In this document: one piece after another, positions 47,754 through 55,370 of the stretch | How the letters are laid out: every line of letters starts with the position of its first letter | Numbering within the stretch: the first letter of the stretch is position 1 | From: Thermogemmatispora onikobensis | Lineage (GTDB): Bacteria; Chloroflexota; Ktedonobacteria; Ktedonobacterales; Ktedonobacteraceae | Direction of reading: 5' to 3' | Length of the DNA: 64,000 nt | Assembly (NCBI RefSeq): GCF_001748285.1 | Contig: NZ_BDGT01000024.1 | Coordinates: 22,815-86,814 of the forward strand | Notes under the pieces: generated by a model | Seen by the model: the letters and a program-made list of their open reading frames with translations, nothing else | Told to the model about the DNA's origin: nothing | Database searches by the model: none | Position numbers and translations under genes: made by a program

Positions 47754-48302
47754 TCAAGTATGGAGGAGGGCCTCATACGTGTGGATGTGGGCCTGGGGCC
47801 AGTCCAGTACATCGGCCAGCTCTGCCTGGAAGGCGGCCAGGTCGCGCTGACGTGTGGCCTCGTCGGGCATCTCAGTATCTTTCCAGACCAGCAGAATGCG
47901 CAGCATCTGGAAAGTCTGCTCATGCTCATCTTTCAGGACATAGCGCGCCACCGTCCCTGGGAACAGGTGGCGGTCTTCCTGCTGAATGGTATGCAGCTTT
48001 TCGAGCAGGCGGGCCTGGCAGCCGGGGAGCACCGCGACAGCGATATCGGTCACCAGCAAGGTACCGCGGCTACGGTAGACGCGCCAGGAGGGGGAGCGGG
48101 TTCGGGCGCGTCCAGAGGGCTGGGGTCTGAAGCGCCGCACCTCTTCGACAGGTAAAATAAGCATATGGCCGATGCGCCTGGCCGGGAGGCGGCCCGCCAT
48201 CACGTACTGGTAGACGCGCTTATCGGAGACCCCCAGCATCTCGGCGGCCTCTTTGACGGAAACGTAGCCCGGCAGGCCGGGTATGGTGACTCCATCTGAC
48301 AT
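47754..48302 (-). CDS. Excisionase/MerR-like HTH DNA-binding protein
   Basis: 182 residues from ATG 48302. N-terminal HTH: GYVSVKEAAEMLGVSDKRVY, then VMAGRLPARRIGHMLILPVEEV (about 12-58), the helix_turn_helix_17 layout. The C-terminal part (about 80-180) is unrecognised, with AARYVLKDEHEQ-like and Trp-rich helices. Upstream ATG at 48359 is inside the promoter and is rejected. The promoter overlaps a palindrome, so autoregulation is likely. Next gene downstream on the same strand is the caspase operon. Confidence 0.72.
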   Translation of the reverse strand: MSDGVTIPGLPGYVSVKEAAEMLGVSDKRVYQYVMAGRLPARRIGHMLILPVEEVRRFRPQPSGRARTRSPSWRVYRSRGTLLVTDIAVAVLPGCQARLLEKLHTIQQEDRHLFPGTVARYVLKDEHEQTFQMLRILLVWKDTEMPDEATRQRDLAAFQAELADVLDWPQAHIHTYEALLHT

Positions 48303-48308
48303 GCACCT

Positions 48309-48338
48309 AGTATAGTAATAGCTATACTTGATTGTAAA
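48309..48338 (-). promoter_or_regulatory. Promoter and palindromic operator of the HTH gene, leaderless-type
   Basis: Minus strand: TTTACA (48333-48338), 18 bases, TATACT (48309-48314), ending six bases before ATG. AGTATAG-N6-CTATACT (48309-48328) overlaps the -10 and spacer. A further CTATACTT lies at 48379-48386. Confidence 0.7.
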
Positions 48339-48498
48339 ACTACCTATTGAGATATTCATAGCATTACTTACTAAATATCTATACTTTTTGAAAAATATAG
48401 AATACGGTGCTAATGGGAGGAGAGGCAGAGCGGGGGTCTCTGTGGAGTCAGATTAGGGGAAGGAGTGGGGAGAGATATCAACGGCCTGGAACTTCTGA

Positions 48499-48504
48499 TA
48501 TAAT
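48499..48504 (+). promoter_or_regulatory. glnA extended -10 promoter
   Basis: TGATATAAT (48496-48504) is an extended -10; no clear -35. Start near 48511 gives a leader of about 94 bases. Confidence 0.6.
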
Positions 48505-48568
48505 GGGTACCCACTCTGGAGCATCGAATCGTTCGGTAGACTGATAAGAGATCTATCATGGAAATGTG

Positions 48569-48592
48569 GGATGCCTGGCTGGCTGGGCATCC
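48569..48592 (+). promoter_or_regulatory. glnA leader hairpin
   Basis: 7-bp stem GGATGCC / GGCATCC with a 10-base loop, ending two bases before the AGGAGG ribosome site. Could modulate initiation. Confidence 0.45.
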
Positions 48593-48604
48593 AGGAGGCA
48601 GCAC

Positions 48605-49996
48605 ATGGTGGAGCAGCAGGATCAGGCCTTAGTGAGACAGGTGATGGAGGCCATTGAAAAGGAGCGCGTGCGCTTCGTCAACCTGGAGTTCACCGACGTA
48701 GTTGGCATGGCGAAATGCGTCACGATTCCAGTGGAGCAGTTCCCCGATTGCCTGGCGCGAGGCAAATGGTTTGACGGCTCCTCAATAGAGGCCTTCGCGC
48801 GCGTTGCTGAGAGTGATATGTATCTCTTCCCCGATCTACGTACTTTTACCGTCCTCCCAGTACATGTACGGCCCCAGGCTCTCAATCGCGAGATTGCCGA
48901 CCAGGTGAATGCCGGTGACATCGTAGCCCGGGTCATTTGCAATGTGATGACGCCCGATGGGGAACCATTCGAGGGCGATCCGCGCGCAACGCTCTTGCGT
49001 TCACTGGAGCTGGCCGAGTCGATGGGCTATCGTTTTCAGGTAGCGCCTGAGCTAGAGTTTTTCCTCTTGCGTTTCGAGGATGGGGGTCCGACCCCGCTGC
49101 CCCATGATCGGGGGGGCTATTTTGACCTCTCGACCGATCTGGCCGCGACAGTAAGGCGCCAGATGGTGCAGGCCCTCCAGCAGATGGGTATTGTTATCGA
49201 GGCCAGCCATCATGAGGTGGCGGCGGGCCAGCACGAGCTGGATTTCCAGGCTGGAGATGCTCTCTACATTGCTGATAGCCTGATGACTGCCAAGTATGTG
49301 CTCAAGGCAATTGCCGCCCAGCATGGTCTCTATGCCACCTTCCTGCCCAAACCGTTCTATAATGTGAGCGGCTCGGGCCTGCACACCCATCAGCAACTGA
49401 TTGATATCCGAACTGGGAAAAATGCCTTCTTTGATGAACAGGGCGAGTACGGCCTGTCTGACGTTGGCTGTCATTTTCTGGCTGGCCAGCTTGCTCATGC
49501 CCGTGGCATGTGTGCGATCGTGGCGCCGCTTGTCAACTCCTACAAACGGCTGGTTCCGGGTTACGAGGCTCCTGTCTATGTCAACTGGGGACGTGTCAAT
49601 CGCGAAGCCTTGATCCGCGTTCCCCGCCCTGGCAAGGACCCCCAGCACTCGGCGCGGATCGAGCTACGCAGCTGTGACCCCAGCTGTAACCCCTATCTGG
49701 CCCTGGCGGTCATGCTCCGTGCTGGGCTGGATGGCATTCAGCACCGCTTGCCCCTGCCACCAGCGATGGATGAAAGCCTCTTCTTGCGCGATGAGGAGGA
49801 GCCGGTGAGCCGGCTGTCGCGCCTGCCGGCTACCCTGGGCGAAGCTCTCGACGACCTGCGTCAGGACGCCCTGATCCGCGATACACTGGGTGACCTGATC
49901 TACGAGGGTTTTCTCGAGGCTAAGTCAATCGAGTGGAACGAGTATCGCAAGCATGTCCATCCCTGGGAGCTTGAGCGCTATTTGCCCATCTTCTAG
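48605..49996 (+). CDS. glnA: Glutamine synthetase, type I family
   Basis: 463 residues from ATG 48605 (CAGGAGG seven bases upstream); an earlier in-frame ATG at 48566 is before the hairpin and has no site. Catalytic landmarks: KWFDGSSIEAFARV (about 56-69), ELEFFLLRFE (metal Glus), EVAAGQHELDF, NVSGSGLHTHQ, and RIELRSCDPSCNPYLALAVML. Makes glutamine from glutamate, ammonia and ATP. It lacks the tyrosine adenylylation loop (NLYDLP) at the usual place and looks like the short GSI-alpha type. Confidence 0.94.
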   Translation: MVEQQDQALVRQVMEAIEKERVRFVNLEFTDVVGMAKCVTIPVEQFPDCLARGKWFDGSSIEAFARVAESDMYLFPDLRTFTVLPVHVRPQALNREIADQVNAGDIVARVICNVMTPDGEPFEGDPRATLLRSLELAESMGYRFQVAPELEFFLLRFEDGGPTPLPHDRGGYFDLSTDLAATVRRQMVQALQQMGIVIEASHHEVAAGQHELDFQAGDALYIADSLMTAKYVLKAIAAQHGLYATFLPKPFYNVSGSGLHTHQQLIDIRTGKNAFFDEQGEYGLSDVGCHFLAGQLAHARGMCAIVAPLVNSYKRLVPGYEAPVYVNWGRVNREALIRVPRPGKDPQHSARIELRSCDPSCNPYLALAVMLRAGLDGIQHRLPLPPAMDESLFLRDEEEPVSRLSRLPATLGEALDDLRQDALIRDTLGDLIYEGFLEAKSIEWNEYRKHVHPWELERYLPIF

Positions 49997-50101
49997 AATG
50001 ATGAGAAGCTGGGCGCCAGAGTCGAGGGGAAGTCAGCAGCCGTGGATGAGGGTGAGGCGGGGAGAGCAGAGGGGTCAGACCCCGCCTGGCAGGGTAGCAA
50101 G

Positions 50102-50136
50102 GCGGCCCGGAGCCGGGCCGCTCCGGGCCGCTTATT
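50102..50136. terminator. Terminator between glnA and cyclase genes
   Basis: 10-bp GC stem (GCGGCCCGGA / TCCGGGCCGC) with a 10-base loop followed by TTATT. It separates convergent glnA (+) and cyclase (-). Confidence 0.7.
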
Positions 50137-50157
50137 CGCCAGCATAGCCGGGTCTGT

Positions 50158-50970
50158 CTATTTCCCTACGAAAGCCACCAGGCGGCAGAAAGCGGCCTCG
50201 CCTCCGTTAAACTTCCAGGGGAAGCAGCCGATCCAGACGCGCTGATCCAGCACCTCATCGATCATGCCGCCGGCGTTCTCAACATGGAAAACTCCGTGGG
50301 GGAAGAGATCGTAGTGCATGAGCTGCAGGTCCTCCTCGGGCCAGATCTCTTCCAAGGGGCGCCCCAATTTCTCGGCGCATTTGGCCGCCAGATCCGGGCG
50401 GATCTTACGAATGACGGTGTTCATCGGATGATCCATTGAGCCGGCATCGATGGCAAACCAGGCAATCTTTCGATCGAGGACCCACTGTACGAACTCCCGC
50501 GTTGGGCCAGGATGTTTGATAAAATAGCGCGTCTCGTCCGGCTGCGTCTCGCCGTACCAGTTGCTGGGATAATACTTGTGGTAGCCGGTATGCACTACCA
50601 CAATATCGCCAGGCTCAATGCGCAGGCCGGTCTTGCGCTCCCACTCCTCGAAGTGGGCCGACGTGTAGATATCGTAGTCGCCGATGCCCATCGCCTCCAG
50701 GTCGACCACCACGCCGGGGCCGACCAGCTTCTCCAGCGGGATGCTGCCGATATCCTGGCCGTTGGTAATAAAATGCAGGGGCGCATCAAGATGGGTTCCC
50801 ACGTGCAGCGTCGATGAAATATGCTGGCCTCCCACTTTATCGAAAGCCACGCGCTTGATCCATTTGACCGTTGGCCCCTCGTAGGTCGCAAAACCCGGCG
50901 TGTGAATGTCCCAGTTCTGAGAAAGGTCAAGCACGCGCACATTGCTCAGATCAATCGGACTAAAAGGCAT
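50158..50970 (-). CDS. Cyclase family protein (kynurenine formamidase-like)
   Basis: 270 residues from ATG 50970, with GGAGGAAAG before it. The family metal motif HVGTHLDAPLHF (HxGTHxDxPxH) is intact, at about residues 59-70. Other anchors: GDIVVVHTGYH and WFAIDAGSMDHPMNT. Hydrolase of N-formylkynurenine or a related amide; actual substrate unknown. Separated by 100 bases from the next gene upstream on the same strand. Confidence 0.88.
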   Translation of the reverse strand: MPFSPIDLSNVRVLDLSQNWDIHTPGFATYEGPTVKWIKRVAFDKVGGQHISSTLHVGTHLDAPLHFITNGQDIGSIPLEKLVGPGVVVDLEAMGIGDYDIYTSAHFEEWERKTGLRIEPGDIVVVHTGYHKYYPSNWYGETQPDETRYFIKHPGPTREFVQWVLDRKIAWFAIDAGSMDHPMNTVIRKIRPDLAAKCAEKLGRPLEEIWPEEDLQLMHYDLFPHGVFHVENAGGMIDEVLDQRVWIGCFPWKFNGGEAAFCRLVAFVGK

Positions 50971-51070
50971 CCACTTTCCTCCAGCAAGAGATAGATTTGA
51001 AGCCCTCGTATGCTCTATCAGCAGCAGCGGGAACCGAAGCCAGACGTGCGCGGTGGGCGCTGGTGAGCGG

Positions 51071-52747
51071 TCACTCGTCGCCGCTGCGGATAGCATCAAG
51101 AATCATCTGATCGATGAGCTGCTCGATTGGTGAGCGATCATCGGTAAAAAAGACATGGCGCCCCTGCTCCTCGCGTATGTTGCCGAAGGCGAGGCTGGCC
51201 TGGGCGACGTTGGCCAGCAGCGGATTCGTCAGCGTGGCCGTGTTGAGGGCGAAGTCGCTGAGCGAAGTCGCAGCGTTCGTGCCCACGATGATGCTATTCG
51301 TGAAGCGCGCTGTATCTATAATATAGACATTCGGAAAGACTGCGTGCATGGTCTGGGCGAGTGTTTCCACAAGGCGGAAGTCATGGCGTGTCCGACCGGC
51401 GTTGATCACGGCCACCCCGGTCGGCGTCAGATGAGCGCGTACCTCGCTGAAGAACTCTTCGGTCGCGAGCTGGAAGGGAACGTACGGCTGCTGGTAGGCA
51501 TCGATGCCGATCAAGTCATATTTCTGCGTTGTTGTGCGCAAAAAGTAGCGCCCATCCTGGACGATCACATGCAAGTTCGGCTCGTTCATCGCGAAATAGC
51601 GGCGGCCCAGCTCGACGATGGTAGGATCGATCTCGACGCCATCGATAGATATGGGACCATAGGCCGCGGTGATTTCGCGGGGGATAGTTCCGGCGCCCAG
51701 GCCAATGATGGCGACGCGCTGAACCATCGCCGGGGTAAAGGGCGGCCTGTTAAAGTAAGGGGCAATCATAAAGTAGTCCCAGGGGCCGCCCGTCAAGACC
51801 GAGTTGGGGTCATAGACCGAGTGCACAGCCTCCCCTTCATTGAGAATCAGCTGCATCTCGCTACCAACACGCACCACCTGAATATAGTTATATTCGGATT
51901 CGCGCTCGGCGATGAGCACTCCGCCGCCATTGGTTCCCGAGGCCGGCTTGATGGGGCCGCCCAGAGCCAGAAACTCCAGCCCCAAAGGGATCAACAGCAG
52001 GAGGGAGAGCAGGCTCTTCTTGTTGAAACGGGGGGGCTGTTGGCCTTCCTGCGGGCGCCAGCCGCCGCCGCCCGGTCCAGTAGTGCTGACCAACAGGCCG
52101 AGGATCGAGACCAGCAGCAGCGTAATAGCGGTCACGAGGAACGTGAAGCGTGTGCCGTAGTTGGGAATCAGCCAGAGCACGGGGAGGAAGGTGCCCACAA
52201 TGCTACCGGCGGTCGAAATGGCGTAGAGCTGGCCGGCCAGTCTGCCAGAGCGGCCCACCTGTTGCAAGAGCAAGCGGATAGCAAAGGGGGAGACGCAGCC
52301 GAGCAGAATGACAGGGATAGCGAAGAGCAAGATCACGGCGGCAAGGGAGCCGATGAAGACGCTGGCCGAGTAGGTGGCAAAGGCCTTGAGCGACCAGAGC
52401 AGGATCGGACGCGCGATATAGGGAATCAGGCCGATAGTGAAGGCTGCGATAGTGGTAATCAGGTAGAAGACGACAGGCCGGGGGAAACGATCGGCCAGGC
52501 GTCCACCCAGATAGTAGCCCGAGGTCAGATAGAGCAAGATAAGGCCGATCAGGGCTGCCCAGACAAACTGCGAGGAACCAAAATAAGGGGCAAGCAGACG
52601 CGAAGCGGCCATCTCAACCCCCAGCGAAGCAGCCCCGGCCACAAAGACAACTAAGACCAGCAGCCACTTTTGCAGAGGATGCGCTGCCGCTGGTGCAATG
52701 CTCTCTTCCAGGTGTGGCTTTTGCTCATCTGAGGTGACCGTTGTCAT
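51071..52747 (-). CDS. Fused membrane/spermidine-synthase-like protein
   Basis: 558 residues. N-terminal half (about 25-280) has eight or so membrane helices: LLVLVVFVAGAASLGVEMAASRLL and LIGLILLYLTSGYYLGGRL. C-terminal half is a class I methyltransferase fold of the spermidine-synthase type: GLGAGTIPREI (about 360) and VEIDPTIVELGRRYFA. The gatekeeper D-D/S-DP is replaced by IGIDAYQQPYVP, so polyamine synthesis is not proven. Known as fused MFS/spermidine synthase; function unknown. Confidence 0.85.
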   Translation of the reverse strand: MTTVTSDEQKPHLEESIAPAAAHPLQKWLLVLVVFVAGAASLGVEMAASRLLAPYFGSSQFVWAALIGLILLYLTSGYYLGGRLADRFPRPVVFYLITTIAAFTIGLIPYIARPILLWSLKAFATYSASVFIGSLAAVILLFAIPVILLGCVSPFAIRLLLQQVGRSGRLAGQLYAISTAGSIVGTFLPVLWLIPNYGTRFTFLVTAITLLLVSILGLLVSTTGPGGGGWRPQEGQQPPRFNKKSLLSLLLLIPLGLEFLALGGPIKPASGTNGGGVLIAERESEYNYIQVVRVGSEMQLILNEGEAVHSVYDPNSVLTGGPWDYFMIAPYFNRPPFTPAMVQRVAIIGLGAGTIPREITAAYGPISIDGVEIDPTIVELGRRYFAMNEPNLHVIVQDGRYFLRTTTQKYDLIGIDAYQQPYVPFQLATEEFFSEVRAHLTPTGVAVINAGRTRHDFRLVETLAQTMHAVFPNVYIIDTARFTNSIIVGTNAATSLSDFALNTATLTNPLLANVAQASLAFGNIREEQGRHVFFTDDRSPIEQLIDQMILDAIRSGDE

Positions 52748-53330
52748 GACAGCAACTCTCTTTCAACAATTTGGCGATCTGGCATGAAGCCTTTCTTCTC
52801 GATCGGTGTGCTGAGAGCGAGGGCCGAGGGCCGGCGCTGCCGTGGTCGCCGCCGTGAGTCGGCTCATGAGGGTGATCATATTAAAAAGCAGGCGGACAGA
52901 CAACAATACAATGATGTTCAGCTGAGAGCGCAGGTGCACTTGTAGGAGCCGGCCCCTGCTCTGGCGTCACTGACTGACGGGGGCACAGCTCACTTTGGGT
53001 TGAGCAGCTGTCACCCTGTGCCGCGCTCTGCTATTGCTGCTGCTCCGCTGCGGCCTCGACTGGCGAGGGCCGCCCTGTGATGTGTCTGGCTGGCTAGCGC
53101 CTTGCTCTCCTTCGCTGCTACCTATGATATCATGCTGGCTCAGACTTTGCCCACCTGCCCGCTGCTCACAGGCGGCAAAGCAAAAGGCTGCAGCGTGTCA
53201 CACTGCAGCCTGCTTGAATTATCCGTTCTCCTGTTGCCTCAGCGCATCCTGACCAGGGAGGCGCTTATTGAAGCTGTGGAGAGGAGAGGCCAGCAGAGGC
53301 CAGCATCACCGGGATGAGGTGATCATGGCT
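52748..53330. other. Intergenic region with minus-strand terminator
   Basis: 583 bases, no supported gene apart from the terminator described separately. Weak AT box near 52880. Small frames here have no features. Confidence 0.45.
53185..53211 (-). terminator. Rho-independent terminator, minus strand
   Basis: Stem AGGCTGCAG / CTGCAGCCT, 9 bp, followed on the minus strand by TTTTGCTTTG. It ends transcripts of the 36-residue peptide and probably of the GT39-type gene. Confidence 0.72.
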
Positions 53331-53441
53331 CTAGCGCGGCTCTGCTTGCCGGCGCGCCTGTAAGAATGCAAGAACCAGTGATCCAATCAAGACACCCAAG
53401 AGGATCATTTCCATCGTGCTAAAAGTACGACGTCCCGCCAT
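53331..53441 (-). CDS. 36-residue single-span membrane peptide
   Basis: Short ORF with AAAGGAG seven bases upstream of ATG 53441. MAGRRTFSTMEMILLGVLIG then SLVLAFLQARRQAEPR: one membrane helix flanked by basic ends. Located just past the GT39-type gene on the same strand, followed by a clear terminator. Function unknown. Confidence 0.68.
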   Translation of the reverse strand: MAGRRTFSTMEMILLGVLIGSLVLAFLQARRQAEPR

Positions 53442-53531
53442 GAGACGACTCCTTTCTCCGTGGCTCTACTCGCCTGCGCTAAGAAGGATTGCACCCTATC
53501 TTTTGCCGAAGGCAAGCGTGCTGAGGCTCCG

Positions 53532-55115
53532 TTAGCGCACCCATAGCTCTTGGGGGTAGCCTATGCTATCCTTGCCATAGACACGCACCAGATGAAAATG
53601 TTGTGCCACCCAATTATGATACTCCTCGATCTCGGGTAAACGAAAGCGCGAGCTGAAGAAGAGCACAGCCCGCACCTGGGGCTGCTGGCTGGCAGTGATC
53701 AGGTCCTGGAGAGTCAGGTAGCCAGTGTGAATGCGCACCGAGGAGGGGTCCACGAGCCAGGGCGGGGTATCCCGTCCAGCGAGCGCCACCGCCAGCGGCT
53801 CATCGCTGATCACCATCTCGCCTGGTTGGGTGAAATGCTCTAGATCCCTGGCCACGAGCTGGAGCGGCTCCATTGGCATCACAGGGTGAGGTGGCTGGAG
53901 AAAATAGAGCACGTCCTGGCTGAGAGCACCGGCACAGGTGAGCACCAGGACGATCACCATGATCGAGCTGGCCAGCGAGAAGCGACGCTGGCTCTGCTGA
54001 TCGCTGCTGTCTCGGAGCCGGCGACTGAGCGCGGCAAGATCGGGAGACCCTAAAGCGCTCAGTCCCACAAGCGGCGGCACCAGCGCAACCAGATGGTGAA
54101 CAAAGAGGGGGCGTTGCTCCAGCAGAACAATGAGCGTTCCCCCCAACCAGAGCAGCAACGGTATGACACGCCAATCCCGGCGCAGACCAGCCACAATTGT
54201 TCCTGCCAGACCTGCCAGTGTCAGGGGCGTCAGCAGGCCCTGTGCTAACAGTGGCAGGGTGAGCGTACGGAACGTGTAGCGAAAGTCTATGCTTGACTGA
54301 GTATGAAAAGAGAAGATACTCTGGAACATCACGGGAAAGGAGCCGATGAACGGTACGAAGAGCAAGAGCGCGACCAGCACGAAGGCCAGCATGCCGGCTA
54401 CCGGCGCCCAGAAGGTGAGGCTGCGAGCCGGGAGGGCCTCGCCTTGGGGCCGGCGGATCAAGTGCCAGAAGCGAATCAGTGCCAGCGTCCCGGCAGGGAG
54501 AAGAGCGGGTACAACCAGGAATTTGGTGAGGATGCTGAGCGCCAGGATCGCCCCGCTCAGGACTGCCAGGATCAGGCCGCGCCACCCTGCAGGCTTTTGC
54601 CACCAGTGAAAGGCCAGGCCGACGGCCAGTAGCGACAGCGCGACCGATGGACCATCTGCCTGCAGAACGCGCGATTCGTTGAGAAACGATACACTGGTCA
54701 ATGTTAAGAGCAAGGCCACAAAGGCTCCTGTATAGCCAGAGAGAGCCTTGCCAAGTAACCAGGCACCGAGCAGACCGCAGAGCGAGAGCAGAGCAATGCC
54801 CAGGCGTCCCGCCCACAGAGTCTGACCGGCCAGGGCGTAGACTGGAAAGACTGCTTCCAGAAAGGCCGGTGGCTGCGAATAGAAGATCTGGCTATAGAGA
54901 GCAAAGCCGTGGCTCATAGCGCGCAACGACTGCAGGTAGACCCCTTCGTCAAAATCGCGCTCTAGTGGCTGTCCCAACCGATAGAGACGCATACCCAGGC
55001 CAAGGGCGAGCAAGAGGCATAGCCCTGCCCAGCACAACCAGCGCCTGGGTGCGTTCTGGGGTCTATGCGTCGTGGACATGGGGGCCCGGCTATCCACGAT
55101 GACCTCGTTGGTCAT
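53532..55115 (-). CDS. GT39-type membrane glycosyltransferase
   Basis: 527 residues from ATG 55115 (GAGGG upstream); an in-frame ATG at 55169 lacks a site. About 11 membrane helices. The conserved D-E pair in the first outer loop (RDFDEGVYLQSLRAM) and QPPAFLEAVFPVY match the PMT/ArnT family, which transfers sugars from polyprenyl phosphate. C-terminal outer domain about 400-527. Acceptor unknown. Confidence 0.82.
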   Translation of the reverse strand: MTNEVIVDSRAPMSTTHRPQNAPRRWLCWAGLCLLLALGLGMRLYRLGQPLERDFDEGVYLQSLRAMSHGFALYSQIFYSQPPAFLEAVFPVYALAGQTLWAGRLGIALLSLCGLLGAWLLGKALSGYTGAFVALLLTLTSVSFLNESRVLQADGPSVALSLLAVGLAFHWWQKPAGWRGLILAVLSGAILALSILTKFLVVPALLPAGTLALIRFWHLIRRPQGEALPARSLTFWAPVAGMLAFVLVALLLFVPFIGSFPVMFQSIFSFHTQSSIDFRYTFRTLTLPLLAQGLLTPLTLAGLAGTIVAGLRRDWRVIPLLLWLGGTLIVLLEQRPLFVHHLVALVPPLVGLSALGSPDLAALSRRLRDSSDQQSQRRFSLASSIMVIVLVLTCAGALSQDVLYFLQPPHPVMPMEPLQLVARDLEHFTQPGEMVISDEPLAVALAGRDTPPWLVDPSSVRIHTGYLTLQDLITASQQPQVRAVLFFSSRFRLPEIEEYHNWVAQHFHLVRVYGKDSIGYPQELWVR

Positions 55116-55370
55116 AGGCTTGTAACCCTCAAGCAGTTCTGGGTTCTCTCTTCGAGAGACGCATTTCACTATACACTACAATAGCGCAAAGGTCACCATC
55201 TTGAGAGAAATGGCCTGGTCTGCTTCGAGGGTGTGCAAAAAGATCACGCGATCAGAGCAACAGCGTGAGCGCCTGGCAACGGGGGGAGAGGAAGAAAAGC
55301 ACAACAGTAGCAAGCTCTCCTTCCTCTCTCCCTCTCAGCCAGAGCCCTGGAGTCTGTGAGGGGGTTGGGC

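Noticed and set aside
51155..52654. 499-codon plus-strand frame opposite the membrane/spermidine-synthase gene
   Set aside because: Its strand partner has membrane helices and a SAM-binding motif; this frame is polar, Gln/Glu-rich noise.
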